A DNA stretch of 64,000 nt from Actinomycetota bacterium (GTDB lineage Bacteria > Actinomycetota > CADDZG01 > JAHWKV01). The stretch covers positions 124,001-188,000 of the forward strand of contig JAUJPC010000005.1 of the NCBI GenBank assembly GCA_030447305.1, written 5' to 3'. The translations under genes and the position numbers were made by a program. Below, in pieces: positions 33,174 through 41,065 of the stretch; the first letter of the stretch is position 1; every line of letters starts with the position of its first letter. The notes beneath the pieces were generated by a model. That model was not told the DNA's origin, made no database searches, and saw only the letters and a program-made list of their open reading frames with translations.

Positions 33174-35726
33174 ATGGATGCAGACCGGTACCGGCTTCCC
33201 CGCAATGTCGTTCCCTCTAGCTATGAGCTGACTCTGGAACCGGACCTTGAAGCAGCCCGGTTTTCGGGGGACGTGGCGATCCGGATCGATGTGCGGGACC
33301 CCGTCCGGGAGGTGGTGCTGAATACGCTCGAGCTCGAGATCGATCAGGCGTGGTTGGAGCGGGACGGAACCCGGCTGGAGGCAAACCCGTCCTTTGAGGA
33401 AGAAACCGAGCGCTGCCGCCTGCTGCTTGACGGCACCGCCGATCCGGGGGCCTGGACGCTTCGGTGCAACTTTCGGGGGGTTCTCAACGACCGTCTGGAG
33501 GGGTTCTACCGCTCCAGCCTCAAAGACGACAGCGGAACCGAACACGTAATAGCCACCACCCAGTTCGAGTCGACCCACGCCCGTATGGCTTTTCCCTGCT
33601 GGGACGAGCCGGACCTCAAGGCCACCTTTGCGGTCACCCTCGTTGTCCCGGACGGCGTGCTTGCACTCTCCAACGGGTCCGAGGTCTCCAGCGAGCCGAC
33701 CGGAGACGGCCGCCGGAGGGTGGTGTACGCCGAGACCATGAAGATGTCGACCTACCTGGTGGCCTTTGTCGTGGGGCCCCTCGGCATCACGAAACCGGTC
33801 GATGCCGCGGGCACGCCCCTCAGGGTGGCGTACCCACCGGGGAGGGATACCTTGACCGAATTCGCCCTGGAGTCGGGCGCCTTTGCTCTGCAGTATTTCT
33901 CGGACTACTACGGAATCGGTTACCCGGCCGGCAAGCTTGACCTGGTGGCCATCCCGGACTTTGCTTCCGGAGCCATGGAGAACCTGGGGTGCATCACCTT
34001 TCGGGAGACCGCACTGCTGGTTGACCCGGAACGCGCGACGCAGCAGGAGCTGCAACGTGTGGCCGATGTGGTGCACCACGAGATCGCCCACATGTGGTTC
34101 GGTGACCTGGTCACCATGCGCTGGTGGAACGGCCTGTGGCTGAATGAAGCATTCGCCACCTTCATGGAGATGAAGTGCACCGACGCATTCCGGCCCGAGT
34201 GGAAGCGCTGGGCGGACTTCGGGCTCTCCCGAACGGCGGCCTTTGAGGTCGACTCTCTTGACAGCACCCGGCCGATCGAGTACGAGGTGGTCTCGCCCAA
34301 GGACTCGGCCGGGATGTTTGACATCCTTACCTACGAGAAGGGCGCCGCGGTTCTACGGATGCTGGAGCAGTATCTGGGCGAGGACGGCTTCCGGGACGGA
34401 GTGCGGCACTACCTGACCACCCACGCCTACGGCAACACCGAAACCACGGATCTGTGGGACTCGCTGGAAGAGACAACCGCCGCCCCGGTCCGGCGCCTCA
34501 TGGACGGCTGGATATTTCGCGGAGGCTATCCGCTGGTATCTGGCGAGCTCACCGGCTCTGAGGACTTTCCCAAGCTGAAGCTGAGCCAGAAAAGGTTCTC
34601 CTACCACTCCGATGCTCCTGCAGTTCAGGGCCAGGGGTGGATAATTCCGGTGATCATCAAGTACGGCTGGGACGAGTACCAGAGCAGCGCCAAGCTGATT
34701 CTGGATTCGGCTGAGAACACCTTCGACCTGTCCTTCAAGCCGGACTGGCTGGTGATCAACTCCGGCGCCACTGGATTCTTCCGGGTGAACTATTCAGCCG
34801 AGCTGTTGGAGGCGCTGCTGACTCGGGGGCTCAACGCGATGAGCCCATCGGAGCGCTACGGGCTGGTGGACGACCGTTACGCCTCCATGGTCGCAGGCGA
34901 GGTGTCGGCTAACCAGTTCGTGGATTTGCTGGGGCAGCTCTCCTCCGAGACGGACCTCTCCGTCTGGCAGCGGATGTGCGGCACGCTTGCCGCGCTGGAC
35001 CGGATAGTCGACGAGCCGGTCCGCCCCGCCTACCAGGTGGTGGTTCGGGAGCTGATCCGGCCGGCGCTGGACCGGTTGGGGATCGAGCCATCCGAGGGCG
35101 AGGACGAGCGGACCGCGCAGCTTCGGGGAACACTGCTGGAGACACTGGGATCGATTGGGGCCGACCCCGAAATCATCGCCCGGGCACGCTCGATCCACGA
35201 GGCTTTTGTCGCGGATGCCTCAGCCGTCGACCCCGCGCTGGCTGCGGCTTCCATCGGTGTTATCGCCGACACCGGCGGTCCTGCGGAGTTCGACCTGTTC
35301 TGGCAGCGGCACAAGGACGCGGCTAGCCCTCAGCTTTCCGTTCGGTACCTGCACTCCCTCGGCCGGTTTCGAGATCCGGCCTTGACATCCCGCCTGCTCG
35401 ACCTGACCGTCGGCGAGGTGAGAACCCAGGACGCTCCGTTCACCCTGGGACGGGCTCTCACCAACCGGTCGACCGGCCGGATGGTATGGGACTTCATGGC
35501 CGAGAACTGGGATCTGCTGCTCGAACGCTTCCCGGCCAACAGCATTGTGCGCATGGTGGCCGGCCTGGCCACGATCACCGACCGAAGGTGGGCGGAGGAG
35601 GTGGAGGAGTTCTTTTCCGGCCATCCGGTTCCGCAGGGCGAGAAGACCCTCTCCCAGAACATCGAGCGGATGTGGAATATCGTCAGGCTCAAGGAACGAG
35701 AATCGGAAAGGTTCCCGTCCAGCTGA
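33174..35726 (+). CDS. M1-family aminopeptidase (PepN-like)
   Basis: A zinc aminopeptidase of about 850 residues. The exopeptidase motif GAMEN is in FASGAMENLG, and the zinc site HExxH-x18-E is in VHHEIAHMWFGDLV with the distant Glu in LWLNEAF. The catalytic Tyr region is TYEKGAAVLRML. An ERAP1-type C-terminal helical domain (from about residue 520) is present, as in full-length M1 enzymes. I chose ATG 33174 because MDADRYRLPRNVVPSSYEL is the usual N-terminus; GTG 33099 would add 25 low-complexity residues. Confidence 0.93.
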   Translation: MDADRYRLPRNVVPSSYELTLEPDLEAARFSGDVAIRIDVRDPVREVVLNTLELEIDQAWLERDGTRLEANPSFEEETERCRLLLDGTADPGAWTLRCNFRGVLNDRLEGFYRSSLKDDSGTEHVIATTQFESTHARMAFPCWDEPDLKATFAVTLVVPDGVLALSNGSEVSSEPTGDGRRRVVYAETMKMSTYLVAFVVGPLGITKPVDAAGTPLRVAYPPGRDTLTEFALESGAFALQYFSDYYGIGYPAGKLDLVAIPDFASGAMENLGCITFRETALLVDPERATQQELQRVADVVHHEIAHMWFGDLVTMRWWNGLWLNEAFATFMEMKCTDAFRPEWKRWADFGLSRTAAFEVDSLDSTRPIEYEVVSPKDSAGMFDILTYEKGAAVLRMLEQYLGEDGFRDGVRHYLTTHAYGNTETTDLWDSLEETTAAPVRRLMDGWIFRGGYPLVSGELTGSEDFPKLKLSQKRFSYHSDAPAVQGQGWIIPVIIKYGWDEYQSSAKLILDSAENTFDLSFKPDWLVINSGATGFFRVNYSAELLEALLTRGLNAMSPSERYGLVDDRYASMVAGEVSANQFVDLLGQLSSETDLSVWQRMCGTLAALDRIVDEPVRPAYQVVVRELIRPALDRLGIEPSEGEDERTAQLRGTLLETLGSIGADPEIIARARSIHEAFVADASAVDPALAAASIGVIADTGGPAEFDLFWQRHKDAASPQLSVRYLHSLGRFRDPALTSRLLDLTVGEVRTQDAPFTLGRALTNRSTGRMVWDFMAENWDLLLERFPANSIVRMVAGLATITDRRWAEEVEEFFSGHPVPQGEKTLSQNIERMWNIVRLKERESERFPSS

Positions 35727-35745
35727 GTTGAAGATTGCCCTCCGG

Positions 35746-35762
35746 CGCCGGACTCTCCGGCG
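35746..35762. terminator. Short hairpin between pepN-like and DUF916-like genes
   Basis: CGCCGGA-CTC-TCCGGCG, a 7-bp perfect stem between two convergent stops. No T-run on either side, so termination efficiency is uncertain. Confidence 0.35.
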
Positions 35763-36764
35763 TTACGGTCGGGGGTTGGCAGACTCCAAAGAGCTGCTCT
35801 TCCGTCGACGCAGCAGGAAGATCAGCAAGCCGACCAGTAGAAGAGCACCGATGCCGGCTATGAGCGGCACTATACCGCCGGAGCTTCCCGACCTCACGGG
35901 TACCGCCGGACCGGAACGACCGGCCTCAGGAAAGGTGATCTCGGCCGATGCCGAGCGCTCCAACGTACCGGACTTCAAGATCAGGTTGGCCTGCCAGGGT
36001 CCGTTGGGTAGCTGCTTGTCCAGGGCCACCGTCACCGGGGCAACCGCTGCGACCCCCAAAGTGGTCCCCAGCTCGGCGGAGAAGGGACCTCCGCTGAGGC
36101 CTCCGGGCCCGTCGGTCAGCCTCAGCTCGCCCGCCAGATCCAGGGCGCGGCCACCGGTGTTGCGCACCTCAGCCGTTACTACCGGCGTACCGTCAGGGTT
36201 CTTCTTTGCCGTGAGGCTGGTAATAGAGAAGTCGCTCGCCGGCTCCCCGCCGGGTCCCACGGATAGATAGATCCGGACTCCCACCCGGTTGACCTGGGTC
36301 ACGCCTCTGGCATCGGGCGCGGAGGAGAGCTGGGCCCAGACGACGCCGTAGCGCTCGCCGGGGGAGGCATCATCGGGAATCGCGATCGTGACGTTTGCCG
36401 AGGCCCTCTGTCCGGGCGCCAGGTCCACTGCGGAAGGGCCGACCTTCGTCCATGTGGTCAGCTCGTTGGATTCAGTTTCCTCAAGGGGCTGAAACGTTCC
36501 GTCCTTCAGTTCTGCGCCTCCGGCATAGACCTTGATGCTGACCGGCCGGGAGGTGCCGTTGGACACCTCAACCCTGCGGGTGATGGTCTTGCCAGGAATA
36601 ACGTGATCGATGATGTAGCTCCGCGCCCGGGGATCCTCTCTGCGGTCGGAGGGGGCTTCGAGTAGCCGGATGCCGATGCCGGGCTCGTTCACTGCAGCCC
36701 TCGCTCCGGTGGCGGCTACCAGGACCGCAGAGGCCACCAGCAGGAACGTTAGAACTGGGCGCAT
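35763..36764 (-). CDS. DUF916-like (WxL-interacting) membrane-anchored surface protein
   Basis: 333 residues. N-terminal signal peptide (PVLTFLLVASAVLVAATGARA), then two Ig-like domains. The first (IIDHVIPGKTITRRVEVSN, WTKVGPSAVDLAPGQRASANV, ASPGERYGVVWAQL, VGVRIYLSVGPGG) has the layout of DUF916/WxL-interacting proteins. A C-terminal helix (GIVPLIAGIGALLLVGLLIFLL) and RRRK anchor it in the membrane. It follows the WxL-like gene on the same strand after a 162-bp spacer containing two hairpins. The pair resembles Firmicutes WxL surface systems, in which DUF916 proteins bind WxL proteins and peptidoglycan. Confidence 0.7.
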   Translation of the reverse strand: MRPVLTFLLVASAVLVAATGARAAVNEPGIGIRLLEAPSDRREDPRARSYIIDHVIPGKTITRRVEVSNGTSRPVSIKVYAGGAELKDGTFQPLEETESNELTTWTKVGPSAVDLAPGQRASANVTIAIPDDASPGERYGVVWAQLSSAPDARGVTQVNRVGVRIYLSVGPGGEPASDFSITSLTAKKNPDGTPVVTAEVRNTGGRALDLAGELRLTDGPGGLSGGPFSAELGTTLGVAAVAPVTVALDKQLPNGPWQANLILKSGTLERSASAEITFPEAGRSGPAVPVRSGSSGGIVPLIAGIGALLLVGLLIFLLRRRKSSSLESANPRP

Positions 36765-36814
36765 GTGATCAAACCTACCTGGTAGCCGACGGAATGGGTG
36801 ATGGCGCCGTGTTT

Positions 36815-36883
36815 ACGCGCCAGGGGATTTTTGGGGCGGGTCACTGGCGCGTGAATGCCGGGGTTTTCGACCCCGGCTTTCAC
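36815..36883 (-). promoter_or_regulatory. Two overlapping hairpins between the WxL-like and DUF916-like genes
   Basis: Hairpin B pairs 36851-36863 with 36871-36883 (13 bp, one mismatch, 7-nt loop). Hairpin A pairs ACGCGCCAG at 36815-36823 with CTGGCGCGT at 36844-36852 (9 bp perfect). The two stems share bases 36851-36852 and so partly exclude each other. They could act as a partial terminator, an attenuator or an mRNA stabiliser setting the ratio of the two proteins. Confidence 0.5.
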
Positions 36884-36926
36884 GAGTAGAACGTAAGAGC
36901 CGACGCATTGAGCGCCAAACCCACGC

Positions 36927-37496
36927 CTAGGAGACCGAGTGGGTGATGGTTCCGGAGTAGTTCCCGGCGAGGGCGTTGGAGGGCAGGTTAACCCTGAGGG
37001 TCGGTGCCCAGGATACGGTGTTGTTGCCCTCAACCACCGTTCCAGTGAAGGCGGTTACGGGACTGCCCATGGCCGTCGGAGTCGCTGCACCGGAGGTCGC
37101 GACGACCGTTCCGCTGGTGGTCGCGAGACCGGTGCTGTAGTCAACCGCTGAGTTGGCTATGACGCTCAGGCCTGTTCCGGTGAAGCTGCTCGAAGTCGCA
37201 CTGGCGGACCAGCCGGCGGTGCCACCCCGCGCGTCGGTGACCTGGACGGTTCCCAGGGAGCCGCTCAAGGTCGTAGAGCCGGTTGCCGCGCTTGAGAGCG
37301 CCGCCGACGAGGGGGCACTGACGCTCAGGCCTCCGGCCGTCAAGCTAAACGTGGTCGTCGTATCCGCAGCGTGAGCGGTCGGCGCCAACGCAACCAGGCT
37401 AAGCATGGCGCCGCTCATGATCACTGCTACGACCCTTCCACGAGCCCGTCCAGTTGCGCTGCGGGTGCGCTTTGCCGTCTCGACACTATTTCCCAT
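36927..37496 (-). CDS. Secreted WxL-domain-like protein
   Basis: 189 residues. A basic N-region and signal peptide (VVAVIMSGAMLSLVALAPTAHA) precede a Ser/Thr/Gly/Ala-rich beta protein with almost no charged residues. TFSLTAGGLSVSAP, LGTVQVTDARGGTAGWSASA and the ending NYSGTITHSVS follow the pattern of WxL-type surface proteins found in actinobacteria. ATG 37496 follows AAGGAG. The downstream DUF916-like gene supplies the expected partner. A signal-peptide-bearing, uncharged surface protein implies a cell-wall or extracellular role. Confidence 0.65.
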   Translation of the reverse strand: MGNSVETAKRTRSATGRARGRVVAVIMSGAMLSLVALAPTAHAADTTTTFSLTAGGLSVSAPSSAALSSAATGSTTLSGSLGTVQVTDARGGTAGWSASATSSSFTGTGLSVIANSAVDYSTGLATTSGTVVATSGAATPTAMGSPVTAFTGTVVEGNNTVSWAPTLRVNLPSNALAGNYSGTITHSVS

Positions 37497-37514
37497 GCAT
37501 TCTCCTTATCCCGA

Positions 37515-37540
37515 GTGCATACGCACAACTGCGTAGTTGT
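37515..37540. promoter_or_regulatory. Adjoining palindromes upstream of the WxL-like gene
   Basis: ACAACT-GCGT-AGTTGT (37525-37540, perfect 6-bp arms) is joined to GTGC-ATAC-GCAC (37515-37526). They lie 19-44 bp upstream of the WxL-like start, within the 5' untranslated region or promoter. The 242-bp spacer also holds inverted arms CTGCCGGCCG (37630-37639) and CGGCCGGCAG (37697-37706) and a GAAGC-6-GCTTC stem. No gene is seen in the spacer. Confidence 0.4.
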
Positions 37541-37738
37541 TTCCTCTCTATCGGCATAAAGCGCGCCCGGGTTAAAGGAAATGGGTCATTGATGGGTTGT
37601 AACGTCGAAATGCGCTCAGAAAGTACTCACTGCCGGCCGTCAAGCGACGCGAGCGACCCCAGGACGGTTCGTGTATTCAGCGAAGCGCTGCAGCTTCGGC
37701 CGGCAGAGCGGTGAAGCCCCTCACATTAGGCATCCGAC

Positions 37739-38242
37739 TCAGACTGCCGGGACTCCGGGGTCCTGGGCCAGTGACGGATCGGCCGCCTCCTTGGGGTTGT
37801 AGCTCACTACCAAAGTGGGTACCGCTGCATGCCTCATCACTCGCTCAAATATGCTTCCCCGCACCCAGCGCTCTGGTGCGTGAGCCCACCACCGTCCCAT
37901 GACAACCAGGTCTGGTTTCCAGTCCTTTATCTCGGCCAGGATTTCTTCGGCAGGCGATCCAAAACGATGTGTCAACTCAACCTTATGGCCTGCCTCCTCG
38001 AAGACCCGACGAGGCTGCGCCAACGAGCGCTCAACCAGCTCTGTTACATTGCGCACGTATTGAGGGAGTGCGGAGTCGAGCTCGCCCGTCGGGCCGTAGG
38101 GGTATGGATAGAGCTCGGGCGACATTACATACAAGAGTCTGACCTCCGTATCGCCCGGGGCAAGCAAGCGAGCGCATGACCGGCATGCGCGCAACGCGGG
38201 CAACGATCCTCTGGTAGGAACCAAGACCTTCAATCTATCCAT
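37739..38242 (-). CDS. Universal stress protein (UspA family)
   Basis: 167 residues from ATG 38242 behind AAAGGAGA; the frame is open to 38356. The fold is read from LKVLVPTRGSLPALRACRS at the N-terminus, FGSPAEEILAEIKDWKPDLVVMG in the middle and RGSIFERVMRHAAVPTLVVS near the end. The ATP-binding G-x2-G-x9-G-S/T appears only in altered form (GRWWAHAPERWVRGS), so nucleotide binding is uncertain. It is divergent from the CBS-domain gene, and an inverted repeat lies between them. USP and CBS genes are often paired in actinobacterial hypoxia or dormancy regulons. Confidence 0.8.
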   Translation of the reverse strand: MDRLKVLVPTRGSLPALRACRSCARLLAPGDTEVRLLYVMSPELYPYPYGPTGELDSALPQYVRNVTELVERSLAQPRRVFEEAGHKVELTHRFGSPAEEILAEIKDWKPDLVVMGRWWAHAPERWVRGSIFERVMRHAAVPTLVVSYNPKEAADPSLAQDPGVPAV

Positions 38243-38263
38243 TGCATCTCCTTTCCCGGTGGG

Positions 38264-38315
38264 CTCGGGGACGGGCGACTTGGCGCGCTGCGCCTCTACC
38301 CGGTAGGTCCCCGAG
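38264..38315. promoter_or_regulatory. Inverted repeat between the USP and CBS genes
   Basis: CTCGGGGAC (38264-38272) and GTCCCCGAG (38307-38315) form 9-bp perfect arms 34 bp apart in the divergent promoter region. Each half contains GGGAC/GTCCC, the core also found in DosR-type boxes, but the full DosR consensus is not matched. Confidence 0.35.
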
Positions 38316-38359
38316 GCGTACACTTTGTGGACCGAGACTTCTTGTAAGGGAGGCACCCA

Positions 38360-38800
38360 ATGAGAGTTGAAACGATCCTGCTCGCCAAAGGCAGCCAGGT
38401 CGAAACCATTGATCCTGAAGCCACTGTTGCGAGGGTCATCGAAAAGCTCCTATATCGGGGAGTGGGAGCCATTGTCGTCTCGGGGGACGGCAAGAGAGTT
38501 AACGGAGTCATCTCCGAACGTGACGTCGTGCAGGGACTCCACATGTTCGGTGCATCGGTAACAGAGATGCGGGCCCGCCAAGTAATGTCCAAGAACGTCC
38601 CAGTCTGCTCTCCCGACGACTCCATAACACGAGTGATGGTGCAGATGACCCGCAACCGCAGCCGCCACCTGCCGGTGGTTAGGGACGGAATCCTCTGTGG
38701 AATCGTGAGTGTGGGGGACGTGGTCAAGCATCGCCTGGAAGAGCTCGAACTTGAAACCAGCGTCCTGAGAGACCATTACATCGCCGCCCATCGGCCGTAG
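38360..38800 (+). CDS. CBS-domain pair protein
   Basis: 146 residues consisting of two CBS motifs only: VETIDPEATVARVIEKLLYRGVGAIVV with GVISERDVVQGL, and VPVCSPDDSITRVMVQMTRNRSRHLPVV with GIVSVGDVVKHRLEELE. Such stand-alone Bateman modules bind adenosine nucleotides; hypoxic-response protein Hrp1 is one example. ATG 38360 follows AAGGGAGG. It shares a divergent promoter region with the USP gene. Confidence 0.88.
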   Translation: MRVETILLAKGSQVETIDPEATVARVIEKLLYRGVGAIVVSGDGKRVNGVISERDVVQGLHMFGASVTEMRARQVMSKNVPVCSPDDSITRVMVQMTRNRSRHLPVVRDGILCGIVSVGDVVKHRLEELELETSVLRDHYIAAHRP

Positions 38801-38966
38801 CTCCGTGCTCCGTCTTAGTTGGAGTTTACTCCTCGCGCGCGACCATAGAATTGACCGAAGGAGCTCTCAGAGCAACTCACCCGGGTCGGATGAATCCGGG
38901 ATAGCTGCCCCTGGTTAGGTAGTCAAAGGCAGGTGTCAAGTATCACCCGAAACGGCTGATGTGGCG

Positions 38967-40457
38967 CTACGTGAGGTAAGGCCTGAGGAGGTCCTCGAGC
39001 TTGCGCCGGTGATCTTCGGTTTCAAATTGGTGCAGGGCCTCCGAGGACAAAAGATGTTCTTCCACCCGTCCCGACCTGCGAAGGTACACCGCGGGATGTA
39101 TGTCGCCGGAGGCGTCGGTTTCCACGGACACCGCGACCGCATCGGAACCGGATGAGTCGACAAACCAGGCCAGCGGCAGGATGCCCTCGTCGATTATGCC
39201 GCCCTCATCGAAGGAGACGACTCGTGCCAGATAAGAGCGCTGATTCCAGAGCTCGGGCGCCCGGGTGGCTTCCGCCAGCAAGTGCGAAACGAGGTCGGCC
39301 GCCTGAACGGTTCTGTGACCGGTCCTTATGCCGAAGTGCTCGGCCGCGATATGCTCCGCCATTACCCGGGCGTTGTAGCGAAAGCCCTGGACGGCGGCCG
39401 AGTTGGCGGGGATGCCGTACTTGTTCAGCCCCGTTGCGGCCTGCGTGGTGGAGCCTGCGAAGTAGATGCGAGGCACGGAGACACTTTCCCAAAAAGGGGT
39501 CAACGCAGGGAGCCGGCCCTGGCTGAACACTGCAACGCCCATCTTCGGCAGGTCCAGCATCGGCGTGGTGAAGCCCGTGGCGGCGATCGCGTCGTCCACC
39601 TCGAATACGGAAGTACGCTTGCTTTTGGCCCCGGTGGCAGTTATGCGGTAACCGGAGTCGAGTCGTTCCACCAGGTCTATGGCAACGTCGAGCAGGACAT
39701 TGCCGCCTCCGAACACATGATCTTCGTATGGTTGCAGGTAGCGGGCTCGGGCACCAACGGCAGCATGCTCCACTACCGAGATCCGCGCCGGGCTGGGGGA
39801 GCCCAGGATGATCCGGCGAGCTACCGGCAAAAGGGCGTCCGCAAGCTCAAAGCCTGAATTGCGCTTTCCGACTATGAAGACCTCCTTGTTCCGATACTCG
39901 TTCAGGGGCTTCGTGTCGGCGTAATGAGGGACAAGTTCGAGTCCTGGGTTGGGAGGCTTCCATGGAGTCGTTGTTCCAATCGCAAAGACGATCACCTTGC
40001 AGCGGTACTCCCCTTCCGAAGTGCCGAGCACGAAGCTGCCCTCCTGCTCAGCAGTGCTCTCCCAGCGGCAGTTGTAGCGCACCTTGATTCCTGCTCGCGC
40101 CACGAAGGCGTTCAGGCCCATCTGCATCTCGGCCCGGGAGGGAAAGTAGAAGCTTCCATCCATGAATTCGGCAACCGTGGCCTGATGCCCCGGCTCGTCT
40201 CCCAACAGGCTGTTCCAGTCGTACCATTCGTACTCACGCGACCCGCGCTCGGCCGGAGCGTATGGCTTCGTCCAGGAGATCAACCGCTGAAAGTATGGAA
40301 AGCGCTGAAACATGCCCCCAGGGACAGGATCGGCGGAGATCACTGCATGAGGGAGGCCCAGGCGGGAAAGTGTATAGCTGGTCTGCAGGCCGCCGGGGCC
40401 GCTTCCCACCACGACCAAAGGGTAATCCCCTGGTGGGAAGGGCTGGAGGTCTACCAC
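38967..40457 (-). CDS. FAD/NAD(P)-dependent monooxygenase-like oxidoreductase
   Basis: 496 residues. FAD-binding Rossmann motif near the N-terminus (LVVVGSGPGGLQTSYTLSRLG), a second dinucleotide motif near residue 195 (EVFIVGKRNSGFELADALL) in which the usual GxGxSG is altered, and IAATGFTTPM near residue 290. The layout resembles class B flavin monooxygenases and YpdA/ferredoxin-reductase-like proteins. The last 100 residues have no assignment. The gene overlaps the upstream cyclic-nucleotide-binding gene by 7 bp, so the two are translationally coupled. Substrate unknown; a redox role under cyclic-nucleotide control is an inference. Confidence 0.72.
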   Translation of the reverse strand: MVDLQPFPPGDYPLVVVGSGPGGLQTSYTLSRLGLPHAVISADPVPGGMFQRFPYFQRLISWTKPYAPAERGSREYEWYDWNSLLGDEPGHQATVAEFMDGSFYFPSRAEMQMGLNAFVARAGIKVRYNCRWESTAEQEGSFVLGTSEGEYRCKVIVFAIGTTTPWKPPNPGLELVPHYADTKPLNEYRNKEVFIVGKRNSGFELADALLPVARRIILGSPSPARISVVEHAAVGARARYLQPYEDHVFGGGNVLLDVAIDLVERLDSGYRITATGAKSKRTSVFEVDDAIAATGFTTPMLDLPKMGVAVFSQGRLPALTPFWESVSVPRIYFAGSTTQAATGLNKYGIPANSAAVQGFRYNARVMAEHIAAEHFGIRTGHRTVQAADLVSHLLAEATRAPELWNQRSYLARVVSFDEGGIIDEGILPLAWFVDSSGSDAVAVSVETDASGDIHPAVYLRRSGRVEEHLLSSEALHQFETEDHRRKLEDLLRPYLT

Positions 40458-40879
40458 CGAAGGGCGTTACGCAACCGCATTGCCTCCGCCTGAAGGAGGC
40501 GGAACATCACCTTGGGGTTTGTTTCGAGGAAAGACTTAGTGGCGGGGCCTGGCAGCACGAGGCAGCGAAGCGGGCCGAGCGCCACTACATCCGCCGTGGG
40601 CGGCTCATCCAAAAGGATCGATATCTCGCCGAAGAAGTCACCGCGTGCCAGCTTGGCGATTTCCTTGCCATTGAGACGGACAGCCGCATCCCCATCGGCG
40701 ATCACATAGAAGCCAGTGCCGGTAAATCCCTGCCTCAAGATTCGCTGGTCTTTAGAGAACCACTCCTCGGAGAACGTGTGCGCGACCGCTTCCAGCTCGG
40801 GATGTGATAAATCGGCAAACAGCGAGAGGCCACCCAGCATCTGGGCCAGATCGTGCCGCTCTTCCAAGTGTCCCTCCAT
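40451..40879 (-). CDS. Stand-alone cyclic-nucleotide-binding domain protein
   Basis: 142 residues containing only a Crp-type cNMP-binding beta-roll: LADLSHPELEAVAHTF-like N-terminal helices, ILRQGFTGTGFYVIADGDAAV, then the phosphate-binding cassette FFGEISILLDEPPTADVVA. In Crp the cassette reads FGELALxxxxPRxA; here the Arg contacting the phosphate is replaced (PPTADV), so affinity or ligand may differ. There is no DNA-binding domain. It should act by protein contact, most simply on the flavoprotein encoded 7 bp inside its end. The cyclase genes lie divergently 186 bp away. Confidence 0.8.
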   Translation of the reverse strand: MEGHLEERHDLAQMLGGLSLFADLSHPELEAVAHTFSEEWFSKDQRILRQGFTGTGFYVIADGDAAVRLNGKEIAKLARGDFFGEISILLDEPPTADVVALGPLRCLVLPGPATKSFLETNPKVMFRLLQAEAMRLRNALRW

Positions 40880-41065
40880 AATGTGAGTCGACGCAGTTTA
40901 TAACTGTTGAAAGACGGCGACCTTTAGTTGCCCATGCGTCCTCGGTGCGGCGACCGCCTGCCAGATATTTCTGGACTGAGTGGACACTTCGTAAGGGTGT
41001 CTGGCGGCTTGTCGCGGTCGGTGAGAAGATAAAGGCCCGGTGTCGGCGACAAAGAGGTGAGAAAG

